DNA from: Escherichia coli
GTDB lineage: Bacteria > Pseudomonadota > Gammaproteobacteria > Enterobacterales > Enterobacteriaceae
Reading direction: 5' to 3'
NCBI RefSeq assembly: GCF_036503815.1
Contig: NZ_AP027764.1
Coordinates: 2,604,001 to 2,668,000, forward strand
DNA length: 64,000 bases
In this document: positions 35,248 through 44,878 of the stretch, piece after piece
How positions within the stretch are numbered: position 1 is the first letter of the stretch
Layout of the letters: each line of letters begins with the position of its first letter
Made by a program: the position numbers and the translations under genes
Notes under the pieces: model-generated
Seen by the model: the letters and a program-made list of their open reading frames with translations, nothing else
Databases searched by the model: none
Told to the model about the DNA's origin: nothing

Positions 35248-37235
35248 TAGTTCTCCAGAATTTTCTTCCCTTTCATATTCATATCACCATCAGCTTTATA
35301 AAACTGATCACCTGTTGTTCCCAACGACAATTCATGTCCATTTATAGTGATGTAGCCATCTTTATCCATGCGCAAAGAACTCTTACCACATACAAACTCG
35401 ATGGAATCGCCTACTGTCACTGTAAGAGTTTCCCCTACAGTAACAGACTGGGATTTATCCACAGCCTCGGTATCATTCCCTGTTACCTTGCTATCCTGAT
35501 CATTACCTACGCTCTTGCTACGATTGTTCGTGACAGTCAGAGATTGATCATTTCCTACGCTTACATTTTGATCGTGAGTTACAGTGACGGTCTGATCATG
35601 TCCCCCGGAATTCTCCTTACCTACCGTCACCATCTGACCCAGTCCAACCGTGATTTTCTGGTCGTTACCGATGGTTTCCGTATGGTCATGTTTCACATCC
35701 GTTGTCCGGTCGTTGAGCACCTCCGTATCCATGTTCTTCTGGGCATGGATATACACCTGCTCATTACTGGTGGCGTCTTCAAACCGCAGCTCGTTAAATC
35801 CGCTTCCTTTATAGGTTTTTGACCGGATGGTCATCTGCGTCTTCGTTCCCGGCAGGTCTCCCGGCGAACGGTTATCTTCATGGTATGTCCGGCCCATGAT
35901 TATCGGCTGGTCCGGGTCTCCGTTCAGGAAGTCAACAATCACCTCCTGACCCACCCGCGGTATCGCCAGGTTACCAAACCCCGGCCCCGCCCACGCCTGC
36001 GATACCCTAACCCAGCACGAACTCGCCTCCGTTGCCGGGTTATACCTGTCCCAGTGAAACTTCACCCGTACCCGGCCATGTTCATCACAGAAGATTTCCT
36101 CGCCCGCAGGCCCGGTGACAATGGCGCTCTGTGGCCCGTCCACCTTCGGTTTGCTCTGCAGCCGTGGACGCCACGTCCGGTCTGCCGGTATCACCTCTAA
36201 CTGATTGCCCAGCGTGGTTCCTCTCCCCTGGCTGCCGTGCAGCGCCTGCGGCTGGCTTCCTGACAGTATGCTCTGTACCACCTGCCATTCACGGTTCAGC
36301 ATCTTCTGCGGATGCCCCGTCAGCGTAAACCGCGTTCCCGGCCACAGCCGCGGCGAATTACTCTGCCCTGTGGCCTTTTCCGCATCACTGCGCAGGCTGT
36401 CCATCTGGTACAGCGTGAAATCCTTGCCGTGCTGCTCGTCCTTGAACCTTCCCGGATAATCAAATATCTCATACTGCGCCAGCTGTCCGTTCAGGCTCTC
36501 ACCCTGCTGCTCATACATACCCGGCCAGTCCGGCACCTTAAACGTGTAATCCTGGCTCTGCACCGACGACGGGCGGACATGCGCCTCATAACGGAACATA
36601 CTGACACACTCCGTCTCCGCTCCTGCCGATGTGTCCGGGTTAAACGGAAACGCCCCCGCCTGTGACAGCCCCGCCACATCGTCGCACAGCGTCAGCTTCT
36701 GCTCCGGACTGTCCGCCGCAAACCGCTCAAAGAAGAAAATTCCCTCCTCCGCCCACAACCGGGACAGAAACGTCAGGTCGCTTTCCCCGTACTGGACACA
36801 GAATTCCCGCGCCGGATGGTCCTCATAAAACAGCGGCGTCCACTCCGTGACGCCGTTCTCGTTCAGTAACGTGGCCGATATCGTCCGGATATCCTGCTGC
36901 TGGAAGATACGGAAGTTCCGCCGCAGCCCGCACCGCCATAACGGCGGCTCAATACGCAGGTGATAACGCATCTGCCAGCCGTTATTCTCCTGCATGCCAA
37001 AACCCGCCACCACGCCGGTGACATAACGCAGCGGGATGACGCCCTGCCAGATGGTCAGTGTCGCCTTCTTCTCCAGCAGCATCTCCGCCGTCTGCATAAA
37101 AGAGTCGCTGGCAACATCCACACTCATCACAAACGGATATGACTGGTTCTGGATTAACCGGAAGCTCACCACCGCAAAGGTGTCCGGTTCCTGGCCGTCA
37201 ACCTCCAGTGTAAAGCGAAGACCTTTTAAGGACAT
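35247..37235 (-). CDS. vgrG: T6SS spike protein VgrG (TssI)
   Basis: A 662-residue VgrG. The N-terminal gp27-like region runs to ~residue 380 (FTLEVDGQEPDTFAVVSFRL, ESDLTFLSRLWAEEGIFFFERF). It is followed by the gp5 OB-fold (AIVTGPAGEEIFCDEHGRVRVKFHWDR, SSCWVRVSQAWAGPGFGNLAIPRVGQEVIVDFLNGDPDQPIIMGRTYHEDN). Residues ~530-620 hold gp5-type needle repeats of the pattern DQxVTVGxDQ. There is no extra enzymatic domain, so it is a structural spike. It lies 18 bases after PAAR and overlaps DUF6484. Part of it (residues ~165-222) is duplicated as a scrap at 21714-21891. Confidence 0.95.
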   Translation of the reverse strand: MSLKGLRFTLEVDGQEPDTFAVVSFRLIQNQSYPFVMSVDVASDSFMQTAEMLLEKKATLTIWQGVIPLRYVTGVVAGFGMQENNGWQMRYHLRIEPPLWRCGLRRNFRIFQQQDIRTISATLLNENGVTEWTPLFYEDHPAREFCVQYGESDLTFLSRLWAEEGIFFFERFAADSPEQKLTLCDDVAGLSQAGAFPFNPDTSAGAETECVSMFRYEAHVRPSSVQSQDYTFKVPDWPGMYEQQGESLNGQLAQYEIFDYPGRFKDEQHGKDFTLYQMDSLRSDAEKATGQSNSPRLWPGTRFTLTGHPQKMLNREWQVVQSILSGSQPQALHGSQGRGTTLGNQLEVIPADRTWRPRLQSKPKVDGPQSAIVTGPAGEEIFCDEHGRVRVKFHWDRYNPATEASSCWVRVSQAWAGPGFGNLAIPRVGQEVIVDFLNGDPDQPIIMGRTYHEDNRSPGDLPGTKTQMTIRSKTYKGSGFNELRFEDATSNEQVYIHAQKNMDTEVLNDRTTDVKHDHTETIGNDQKITVGLGQMVTVGKENSGGHDQTVTVTHDQNVSVGNDQSLTVTNNRSKSVGNDQDSKVTGNDTEAVDKSQSVTVGETLTVTVGDSIEFVCGKSSLRMDKDGYITINGHELSLGTTGDQFYKADGDMNMKGKKILEN

Positions 37236-37253
37236 AAATACCTCTCAGACATA

Positions 37254-37538
37254 TCAGCCTATATTTACCGTACCGCCACCAATAACCACGCCGCCGCAGT
37301 CAACAGCATCACCGGTTCTGGCGGCGGGCAGGCCGTCAATAAAGACGGTTGAAGAACCTCTGGCGATTTTACGGGGATGAGGGGGATGCTTCGGTTTAGC
37401 ATGCGGCGTCAGCGGATCTCCCTGGCGGGCTGCGGGGAGACCATCGATAAAAACGGTGGATGACCCGGCGGTGATGACGGTCTCGTAATTACCGTCGTGC
37501 TGGGTGCCTTTGTCGGTAAGTTTGGCTGCTAAAGGCAT
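37254..37538 (-). CDS. PAAR-domain spike tip protein
   Basis: A 94-residue protein made of a single PAAR domain with the internal near-repeat SSTVFIDGLPAARxGD (positions ~26-41 and ~61-76) and proline/histidine-rich HAKPKHPPHP between, where zinc ligands are expected. It sharpens the tip of the VgrG spike. A strong AGGAGG lies just upstream of the ATG. It is the first gene of the minus-strand T6SS cargo cluster; the operon promoter should lie between 37539 and the H-repeat remnant at 37686. Confidence 0.9.
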   Translation of the reverse strand: MPLAAKLTDKGTQHDGNYETVITAGSSTVFIDGLPAARQGDPLTPHAKPKHPPHPRKIARGSSTVFIDGLPAARTGDAVDCGGVVIGGGTVNIG

Positions 37539-37685
37539 AATTCCTCCTGTTCAGAATTTCTACAGCAGCAGGTTTCAAAAATCCGGAGAAATATTCAACG
37601 AAATATTAATCACTTCACCGGATATTCTGATACGTACCTTCACTGGTCTATTTAAGTAATACAAATTGTTGGCGTGTATTAAGTT

Positions 37686-37832
37686 CCATTTTGTTCTCCT
37701 TAATTATGTAAGGAGTATTTGATCATGTATAAGCAATAAAAACAGCTTCAGGAAATAAGGAATATCGCAATTTTTAAACATAAAATGCGAATCGTTCAAT
37801 ACAAAAAAGCAGCGTTGCGTAATCTTTCCCTG
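37686..37832 (-). mobile_element. H-repeat right-end remnant
   Basis: The sequence matches the region upstream of the H-repeat transposase (from its start codon through TTAATTATGTAAGGAG... to the terminal repeat CGTAATCTTTCCCTG ending at 37832). The transposase body is missing; at 37686 the element joins the PAAR upstream region. It preserves the uninterrupted version of the site that the group II intron occupies in copy 2. Confidence 0.85.
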
Positions 37833-38077
37833 ATTAAATACGCTACCGCCCTACCCTGATGACATGATCTGCACTGCACTATCATATCGACATGTTTCTC
37901 TACATGCGAAAAGATGTTTTATTTTCGGATTATATTAAATTGATATTTCATATAAAAAACGAAATTACATCAATCATATAAATAGTTGTGCCAACTTTAA
38001 TTACTATTCATAGCAAACAAATGGATATCCAGTTAACTACGCCAGTGATTCATTAACATTAATCTCCGGCATTGTTG
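37833..38077. other. AT-rich junction between the island and the backbone
   Basis: These 245 bases after the H-repeat end hold no gene or clear repeat. The sequence is strongly AT-rich. The island ends here and the backbone resumes with yncG. Confidence 0.5.
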
Positions 38078-38695
38078 TTAAATAATGGCATTCCTTTTTA
38101 GTACTTCTTGTAACTTTGGTATCTGACATACAGCATCAGCAATCGCACTGATATTCGTGGCATTATCCTGAAACCATTCATGCCCAGGCCCCCATGTGCG
38201 CATTGTGCAAAGATAACAGTCCACCAGCGTTAGTTGCTCACCAAACGCATAAGGTTCAGCGGTCAGTTGTGAATTCAGCCAGATATAAAGCGATTTGCGA
38301 TATTCAATAACATTCTTCTTTAACTGTTCAGGCGCGTCAGGAGCCCAACGCTCAGGGTAATCGGCGAAAGTGAACGTTGGATAGACATTAGCAACCAGCC
38401 AGACCAATAGCCGTTGAAACTGCTGACGTTCGGCGCGCCTAACCGGTGGCGCAAGGTCCGGGCGACGATCGAGAACCATCAATGCAATCGCCGCTGTCTC
38501 CGTCATAATCTCGTCATTTTCCAGCGCCAATGTCGGAATCTGACACAACGGGTTCAGGGTTTTCAATAACTCGCGTGAAGTTCCCTCGTGGTCAAAACCA
38601 CTGACATCAACGAACTGATAAGGAATATCAGCCAGTGATAGCATCAGCTCACTGATTGTAGAGCCCCATCCGGGTACGCCATACACCTTAATCAT
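38078..38695 (-). CDS. yncG: Glutathione S-transferase homologue YncG
   Basis: A 205-residue cytoplasmic protein of the GST superfamily: an N-terminal thioredoxin-like domain (residues ~1-80, IKVYGVPGWGSTISELMLSLADIPY, NPLCQIPTLALENDEIMTETAAI) and an all-helical C-terminal domain. The active-site region has Gly-Ser (WGSTIS) where a Ser/Cys/Tyr is usual. The substrate is unknown. The length matches K-12. It is transcribed toward the island and divergent from ansP. Confidence 0.92.
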   Translation of the reverse strand: MIKVYGVPGWGSTISELMLSLADIPYQFVDVSGFDHEGTSRELLKTLNPLCQIPTLALENDEIMTETAAIALMVLDRRPDLAPPVRRAERQQFQRLLVWLVANVYPTFTFADYPERWAPDAPEQLKKNVIEYRKSLYIWLNSQLTAEPYAFGEQLTLVDCYLCTMRTWGPGHEWFQDNATNISAIADAVCQIPKLQEVLKRNAII

Positions 38696-38961
38696 ATGCC
38701 CCTCACAATCTTTTAAAGATTAAGTGTAGGACAGTACACAGGTTAACCAGCAAAAGGATTTGTCATTTTTTCGTCAGTTGTATTATTCCCCTTCAGGATT
38801 GTAAGGGGATGTTTTGCATCGTTTATCGATAACGGGTAGGATGCTGCGCCGATAGTTTTATACCCATAAAGAATAATGGTGATAACTATCATCGCCAGGA
38901 TGAATAAACATTGTTCATGGCAACTTATATGATTTTTTCATTAAAGCAATCAGGGAGAGCA

Positions 38962-40461
38962 ATGAGTAAACACGACACCGACACTTCAGATCAGCACGCC
39001 GCGAAACGCCGCTGGCTTAATGCCCACGAAGAGGGGTATCACAAAGCGATGGGCAATCGCCAGGTACAGATGATCGCCATCGGCGGCGCGATTGGCACCG
39101 GCTTGTTTTTAGGCGCTGGAGCCCGACTGCAAATGGCGGGGCCAGCACTGGCACTGGTCTATTTAATCTGCGGCCTGTTTTCATTTTTTATTCTGCGTGC
39201 ATTGGGTGAGCTGGTGCTACACCGCCCTTCCAGTGGCAGTTTTGTCTCTTATGCCCGCGAGTTTTTAGGAGAGAAAGCCGCTTACGTTGCAGGCTGGATG
39301 TACTTCATCAACTGGGCGATGACGGGGATTGTCGATATTACCGCCGTCGCTCTGTATATGCATTACTGGGGTGCGTTTGGCGGCGTGCCGCAGTGGGTCT
39401 TTGCGCTCGCTGCGCTGACCATCGTTGGCACCATGAATATGATTGGTGTGAAATGGTTTGCGGAGATGGAGTTCTGGTTTGCGCTTATTAAAGTGCTCGC
39501 CATCGTGACCTTTTTGGTCGTGGGTACAGTGTTCCTCGGTAGCGGTCAGCCGCTGGATGGCAACACCACTGGCTTTCATTTAATTACCGATAATGGCGGT
39601 TTCTTTCCCCACGGTTTACTGCCTGCTTTGGTGTTGATTCAGGGTGTAGTGTTTGCTTTTGCCTCCATTGAAATGGTGGGTACAGCTGCCGGAGAATGTA
39701 AAGATCCGCAGACCATGGTGCCTAAAGCCATTAACAGTGTGATTTGGCGTATTGGCCTGTTTTACGTCGGCTCCGTGGTGTTGCTGGTTATGTTATTGCC
39801 GTGGAGCGCGTATCAGGCGGGGCAAAGTCCGTTCGTGACGTTTTTCTCTAAACTGGGTGTGCCGTACATCGGCAGCATTATGAACATTGTGGTGCTGACC
39901 GCTGCCCTCTCCAGCCTGAACTCAGGTCTGTACTGCACCGGACGTATTCTGCGCTCGATGGCGATGGGCGGTTCCGCACCGAGTTTTATGGCGAAAATGA
40001 GTCGTCAGCATGTGCCGTATGCCGGGATTCTGGCGACACTGGTTGTGTATGTCGTCGGCGTATTCCTCAACTATCTGGTGCCGTCTCGCGTATTTGAGAT
40101 TGTCCTGAACTTCGCGTCGCTGGGAATCATCGCTTCATGGGCGTTTATCATCGTGTGCCAGATGCGCCTGCGTAAAGCAATTAAAGAAGGCAAAGCAGCG
40201 GATGTCAGTTTTAAACTGCCTGGCGCGCCCTTCACTTCCTGGCTGACATTACTGTTTTTGCTGAGCGTCCTGGTGCTGATGGCGTTCGATTACCCGAACG
40301 GAACTTATACCATTGCGGCGCTGCCGATTATCGGTATTCTGCTGGTTATAGGCTGGTTTGGTGTGCGCAAACGCGTTGCTGAAATTCACAGCACTGCGCC
40401 AGTCGTCGAGGAAGATGAAGAACAACAGGAAATTGTGTTTAAGCCTGAAACGGCGAGTTAA
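38962..40461 (+). CDS. ansP: L-asparagine permease AnsP
   Basis: A 499-residue inner-membrane amino acid permease of the APC family with twelve hydrophobic segments. The signature MIAIGGAIGTGLFLGAG lies in the first segment. It imports L-asparagine. The start MSKHD at 38962 has GGGAGAG upstream and gives the K-12 length; an ATG 17 codons earlier lacks a ribosome-binding site. The protein ends in an acidic tail (VVEEDEEQQE). A hairpin terminator follows at 40470-40492. Confidence 0.95.
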   Translation: MSKHDTDTSDQHAAKRRWLNAHEEGYHKAMGNRQVQMIAIGGAIGTGLFLGAGARLQMAGPALALVYLICGLFSFFILRALGELVLHRPSSGSFVSYAREFLGEKAAYVAGWMYFINWAMTGIVDITAVALYMHYWGAFGGVPQWVFALAALTIVGTMNMIGVKWFAEMEFWFALIKVLAIVTFLVVGTVFLGSGQPLDGNTTGFHLITDNGGFFPHGLLPALVLIQGVVFAFASIEMVGTAAGECKDPQTMVPKAINSVIWRIGLFYVGSVVLLVMLLPWSAYQAGQSPFVTFFSKLGVPYIGSIMNIVVLTAALSSLNSGLYCTGRILRSMAMGGSAPSFMAKMSRQHVPYAGILATLVVYVVGVFLNYLVPSRVFEIVLNFASLGIIASWAFIIVCQMRLRKAIKEGKAADVSFKLPGAPFTSWLTLLFLLSVLVLMAFDYPNGTYTIAALPIIGILLVIGWFGVRKRVAEIHSTAPVVEEDEEQQEIVFKPETAS

Positions 40462-40469
40462 TTGCAAAA

Positions 40470-40492
40470 TTGCCCGGCTACGTGCCGGGCAA
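40470..40492 (+). terminator. Hairpin after ansP
   Basis: TTGCCCGGC (40470-40478) pairs with GCCGGGCAA (40484-40492) across a five-base loop, followed by an AT-rich stretch. It lies between the convergent ansP and yncE. Confidence 0.75.
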
Positions 40493-40573
40493 ATTCAAAT
40501 TACTGACGAAGGTGCCGGATACGGCTTGATAAAAGTCAGGCAAGTCTCTCCGTTTTCACCCTCGCCATACCTA

Positions 40574-41635
40574 TTACAGCGCAATACGAATCACATCATC
40601 CGGCTGGGTAGCTTCCTGCTGTTTAGTGGATTTTTGTTTCACACTGACATACAGCGTTTTACCATCGGCAGACAGCGCCAGGCTGTTCGGATGAGTCGGC
40701 ATATCGAACGTTTTCACCACTTTATAGCTTTTCGCGTCAATCACACTGACTTTACCTGCCTGACGATGCGTTACGTAGGCTTCATTACGCGCTGGGTTAA
40801 ACAGCACAGCCAGTGATTCCGGTGCCGCAACCTTCGCCAGAATATTGCCATTACGGGTATCGACCACTAACACTTCTGCGGCTTTAGAATCGGTGATAAA
40901 TGCACGCTGCCTGGCGGTATCAAGGCTGATGTTGATAAAGAAGTGATCTTTGCCGTCATCCAGCAGCTTTTTACGGCTGAGGATTTTATTGTCGGCGGTG
41001 TCGATGGTAATCAATTCACCATCGGCATTAGTGGTGTAAAGACGTTTGCCTTTGCTATCCAGCGCCAGACCGGTACTCATTTTACCGGTGTTCTGGATGG
41101 CGGTTTTCAGTTTGATATTCTCGCCATCAACGACCCAAATCACGCTCTCTTTACCAATACCACTGATGTAAACGGTGTTCGTGGCATCATCAGCTACCAG
41201 CTCACGCGGTTGCAGCGGGCGCACCTCTTCCGTGCGCTTACGATCATCCAGCACCAGACGGCCTTTCACTTCGCCCGTTTTGGCATCTATCGCCGTGACC
41301 GCGCTGTTTACGGTGTTACCAAACCACAACGTCTGAGTCGTGTTATTGATGGTGGCACCAAACGGCTTGAGATCGTTATGGATCGCCTGCGTCACTTCCA
41401 GAGTGACCGGATCAAGACGATAAACCACGCCACCTTTATCCAGTTTGCGGCTTTGCGAAGTGGCGAGCCACAGCGCGTTTTCTTGCTGGCTATAAGCCAT
41501 TTCGTAGGCACCTTTACCTACCGCTTTACGCAGCATTTCTTCTGCGGCCTGCGTACTGAATGATGAAGCAACAAGCAATGAACCTAACAGTAATGAACTA
41601 CGCAGGCGCGATGAAAACAGATGACGTAAATGCAT
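40574..41635 (-). CDS. yncE: Periplasmic seven-bladed beta-propeller protein YncE
   Basis: A 353-residue exported protein. Residues 1-31 are a Sec signal peptide (cleavage after TQA). The mature part is a seven-bladed propeller with YVTN/PQQ-like repeats (ALWLATSQSRKLDKGGVVYRLDP, LYTTNADGELITIDT, EAYVTHRQAGKVSVIDA). In K-12 it binds single-stranded DNA in vitro and is induced when Fur is inactive; its role is unknown. It is divergent from yncD across a Fur-like site, and the two may act together. Confidence 0.93.
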   Translation of the reverse strand: MHLRHLFSSRLRSSLLLGSLLVASSFSTQAAEEMLRKAVGKGAYEMAYSQQENALWLATSQSRKLDKGGVVYRLDPVTLEVTQAIHNDLKPFGATINNTTQTLWFGNTVNSAVTAIDAKTGEVKGRLVLDDRKRTEEVRPLQPRELVADDATNTVYISGIGKESVIWVVDGENIKLKTAIQNTGKMSTGLALDSKGKRLYTTNADGELITIDTADNKILSRKKLLDDGKDHFFINISLDTARQRAFITDSKAAEVLVVDTRNGNILAKVAAPESLAVLFNPARNEAYVTHRQAGKVSVIDAKSYKVVKTFDMPTHPNSLALSADGKTLYVSVKQKSTKQQEATQPDDVIRIAL

Positions 41636-41721
41636 GACGACTCCCTTTGATGAACCGATATTTTTGCTGCTTCACAATGCTTCGCTAAGCGTAATCATCG
41701 TTACGCTCTTGTTATAAATGG

Positions 41722-41740
41722 GAATGGTAATCATTATTTT
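41722..41740. promoter_or_regulatory. Fur-like operator between yncE and yncD
   Basis: GAATGGTAATCATTATTTT matches the Fur box pattern GATAATGATAATCATTATC closely on its right half (GGTAATCATTATT). It lies between the divergent yncE and yncD, where iron-dependent control of yncE is known in K-12. Confidence 0.7.
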
Positions 41741-41876
41741 CTCAAATGTGGAGCATTTCTTGCCGTTACGACTACAATTTTCTCAATTACTTAACGTATT
41801 GTGCCGTTTCATTTTCCATAAATTTACAATTTCATTACCATGACGGCGTTTTCCCATTCTTAACCTGGCTTTTTTC

Positions 41877-43979
41877 ATGAAGATTTTTTCCGTCCGACAG
41901 ACCGTTTTGCCCGCACTGCTTGTCCTTTCCCCCGTTGTTTTTGCCGCTGATGAACAGACTATGATTGTCAGTGCCGCACCGCAGGTGGTTTCAGAACTGG
42001 ATACCCCAGCAGCAGTAAGCGTGGTGGATGGCGAGGAGATGCGCCTGGCAACACCGCGCATTAACTTGTCCGAATCACTGACCGGCGTGCCTGGTTTGCA
42101 GGTACAAAACCGGCAGAACTATGCGCAAGATTTACAGCTGTCGATTCGCGGATTTGGCTCCCGCTCCACTTACGGTATTCGCGGTATTCGCCTGTATGTG
42201 GACGGTATTCCCGCCACCATGCCCGACGGGCAAGGGCAAACATCCAACATCGATTTAAGCAGTGTGCAAAATGTGGAAGTGCTGCGTGGCCCCTTCTCTG
42301 CCCTGTATGGCAACGCGTCTGGCGGTGTAATGAATGTCATCACCCAGACCGGACAACAGCCACCAACCATTGAAGCCAGTAGTTACTACGGCAGTTTTGG
42401 CAGCTGGCGCTATGGGCTGAAAGCAACGGGCGCAACGGGAGACGGCACACAGCCCGGTGATGTCGATTACACCGTCTCAACCACGCGTTTTACGACCCAC
42501 GGCTATCGTGATCATAGTGGCGCACAGAAAAATTTAGCCAATGCCAAACTGGGCGTTCGCATTGATGACGCCAGCAAATTAAGCCTGATTTTCAATAGTG
42601 TGGATATCAAAGCAGATGACCCAGGTGGGCTAACCGAAGCAGAATGGAAGGCGAATCCGCAACAAGCGCCACGCGCTGAACAGTACGACACGCGAAAAAC
42701 CATCAAGCAAACTCAGGCTGGGTTGCGCTATGAACGTAGCCTAAGTTCGCAGGATGATATGAGTGTGATGATGTATGCCGGAGAACGAGAAACGACCCAG
42801 TACCAGTCAATCCCAATGGCCCCCCAACTTAACCCATCGCATGCGGGTAGTGTGATTACTCTACAACGTCATTACCAGGGGATAGACAGCCGCTGGACAC
42901 ACCGTGGCGAACTGGGTGTTCCGGTCACGTTCACTACCGGCCTGAACTACGAAAACATGAGTGAAAACCGTAAAGGCTACAACAACTTCCGCCTGAACAG
43001 CGGTGTGCCGGAGTACGGACAAAAAGGTGAGTTGCGCCGCGACGAACACAATCTGATGTGGAACGTCGATCCTTATTTACAAACGCAGTGGCAGCTGAGC
43101 GAAAAACTGTCGCTGGATGCTGGCGTGCGCTACAGCTCCGTATGGTTTGATTCCAACGATCATTACATTACTCCGGGTAACGGCGATGACAGTGGTGATG
43201 CCAGTTATCACAAATGGCTACCAGCCGGATCGTTAAAATATGCAATGACCGATGCCTGGAATATCTATCTGGCAGCCGGGCGTGGTTTTGAAACGCCGAC
43301 GATTAATGAGCTGTCTTATCGTGCTGACGGTCAAAGCGGTATGAACTTTGGTTTAAAACCATCCACCAACGATACAATTGAGATCGGCAGTAAAACGCGT
43401 ATTGGTGATGGGCTGCTTAGTCTCGCATTGTTCCAGACCGACACCGATGATGAAATTGTTGTCGATAGCAGTAGCGGTGGACGTACGACTTATAAAAATG
43501 CCGGAAAGACCCGTCGTCAAGGTGCTGAGCTGGCATGGGATCAACGTTTCGCGGGAGATTTTCGCATAAAAGCGTCCTGGACCTGGCTTGATGCGACCTA
43601 TCGCAGCAATGTTTGCAATGATCAAGATTGTAACGGTAACCGGATGCCGGGGATCGCCCGTAATATGGGCTTTGCGTCGATAGGTTATGTACCGGAAGAT
43701 GGCTGGTATGCAGGTACGGAAGCGCGTTATATGGGCGATATTATGGCCGATGATGAAAATACGGCCAAAGCGCCGTCTTATACTCTCGTCGGCTTATTCT
43801 ACGGGTATAAATACAATTACCACAATTTAACTGTGGATTTATTTGGTCGTGTCGATAATTTATTCGATAAAGAATACGTTGGTTCTGTCATTGTCAATGA
43901 GTCGAACGGGCGATATTACGAACCTGCGCCCGGGCGAAATTATGGTATCGGCGTGAATGTTGCGTGGCAATTTGAGTGA
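41877..43979 (+). CDS. pqqU: TonB-dependent outer-membrane receptor YncD (PqqU)
   Basis: A 700-residue outer-membrane receptor. There is a signal peptide of about 23 residues (cleavage after VFA), a TonB-box-like segment (EQTMIVSA), a plug domain to about residue 150 (SIRGFGSRSTYGIRGIRLYVDGIP, VEVLRGPFSALYGNASGGVMNV), then a 22-stranded barrel ending in a phenylalanine-containing terminal strand (NVAWQFE). In E. coli this receptor imports pyrroloquinoline quinone (PQQ). It is also used by some phages. The frame is intact; a terminator hairpin follows. Confidence 0.95.
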   Translation: MKIFSVRQTVLPALLVLSPVVFAADEQTMIVSAAPQVVSELDTPAAVSVVDGEEMRLATPRINLSESLTGVPGLQVQNRQNYAQDLQLSIRGFGSRSTYGIRGIRLYVDGIPATMPDGQGQTSNIDLSSVQNVEVLRGPFSALYGNASGGVMNVITQTGQQPPTIEASSYYGSFGSWRYGLKATGATGDGTQPGDVDYTVSTTRFTTHGYRDHSGAQKNLANAKLGVRIDDASKLSLIFNSVDIKADDPGGLTEAEWKANPQQAPRAEQYDTRKTIKQTQAGLRYERSLSSQDDMSVMMYAGERETTQYQSIPMAPQLNPSHAGSVITLQRHYQGIDSRWTHRGELGVPVTFTTGLNYENMSENRKGYNNFRLNSGVPEYGQKGELRRDEHNLMWNVDPYLQTQWQLSEKLSLDAGVRYSSVWFDSNDHYITPGNGDDSGDASYHKWLPAGSLKYAMTDAWNIYLAAGRGFETPTINELSYRADGQSGMNFGLKPSTNDTIEIGSKTRIGDGLLSLALFQTDTDDEIVVDSSSGGRTTYKNAGKTRRQGAELAWDQRFAGDFRIKASWTWLDATYRSNVCNDQDCNGNRMPGIARNMGFASIGYVPEDGWYAGTEARYMGDIMADDENTAKAPSYTLVGLFYGYKYNYHNLTVDLFGRVDNLFDKEYVGSVIVNESNGRYYEPAPGRNYGIGVNVAWQFE

Positions 43980-43987
43980 TTATCTTG

Positions 43988-44014
43988 ATGCCCGGTATTT
44001 GCCGGGCATTTAAT
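43988..44014 (+). terminator. Intrinsic terminator after yncD
   Basis: ATGCCCGG (43988-43995) pairs with CCGGGCAT (44002-44009) and is followed by TTTAATTT. It separates the convergent yncD and mcbR genes. Confidence 0.85.
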
Positions 44015-44680
44015 TTAACGATTATATTGCTGGTATAACATAGCAACATTTTGTTGCATAATTTCAGCAAGACAATGTCTGCATCGCTCTTTGTCTTTTA
44101 CTTTCAACGCGGCGAGTAGTTCATGATAGCTTTCTATACGATCCTGTAATTCCGCTGGATTGATCGCTTCATAAAGATAATGTAAACCAGGTCCCATCCT
44201 GACCCACAGTTGCTCAATCATCTCACACAGGATGGGCATATTTGAACGATGATAAATCGCTAAGCGAAATAACCTGTTCGCATTAATGATTTGTTCCATG
44301 TCGCCCTTTTCTTGCGCCTGCTGTAATTTCTCGAGCAATTCCTCTAGTTCCGCCAGGTCTTGCGGGGTGAGGTATTCAACAGCCAGAGTAACTGCCATTA
44401 ATTCCAGCTCGTAGCGGATCCGATTGATTTCGTCTAATTGACGTTTCCCCACTTCCGGAACTGTAAATGCTTGCGCTGGTGCGACAGAGAGCGCATTCAC
44501 CGAAACCAGACGTAATAATGCTTCACGCACAGGTGTAATACTCATACCTAATTGCTCCGCCAGATTTTTAGTAATCAGGCGTGCGCCAGGTTTTAGTGCG
44601 CCAATACTTAGTTGATGTTTCAGGTCGTTCTCAACCTGCATAGTCAAACTGACATGTTTCATTTTTTCCGTTCCAGGCAT
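44015..44680 (-). CDS. mcbR: GntR-family transcriptional regulator McbR
   Basis: A 221-residue FadR-subfamily regulator: an N-terminal winged helix (residues ~10-75, GARLITKNLAEQLGMSITPVREALLRLVS) and a C-terminal helical FCD ligand domain (RIRYELELMAVTLAVEYL...). In K-12 it represses mcbA and affects colanic acid and biofilm formation. The start at 44680 has GGAAG upstream; the frame is open for 19 more codons but that would exceed the K-12 length. Confidence 0.94.
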   Translation of the reverse strand: MPGTEKMKHVSLTMQVENDLKHQLSIGALKPGARLITKNLAEQLGMSITPVREALLRLVSVNALSVAPAQAFTVPEVGKRQLDEINRIRYELELMAVTLAVEYLTPQDLAELEELLEKLQQAQEKGDMEQIINANRLFRLAIYHRSNMPILCEMIEQLWVRMGPGLHYLYEAINPAELQDRIESYHELLAALKVKDKERCRHCLAEIMQQNVAMLYQQYNR

Positions 44681-44878
44681 TTTACTTCCTTCGCGTGTTT
44701 TCTTTCCGACCCTGCCTGCATAGCAGAAGGCGTTCACCTGGTGTGTTAAAATGAATAATCATAAGCCACTCACCTTTGTAGTTATTAGCAGCAGAACAAT
44801 GATGTGGTCAGTTAATTAAAGCTGAAAATAAGCTTTTTGCCTGGATTTTTATGGCGGCCTTACGCCGCCGTTGAAACT

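Noticed and set aside
35247..37235. Possible VgrG with a C-terminal effector extension
   Set aside because: The C-terminal part consists of DQxVTVG needle repeats and a short tail, with no extra domain.
14600..38000. Possible CRISPR array, tRNA gene or phage attachment site at the island
   Set aside because: No regularly spaced direct repeats, no tRNA-like cloverleaf and no integrase gene were seen; the mobile DNA is explained by IS elements and the intron.
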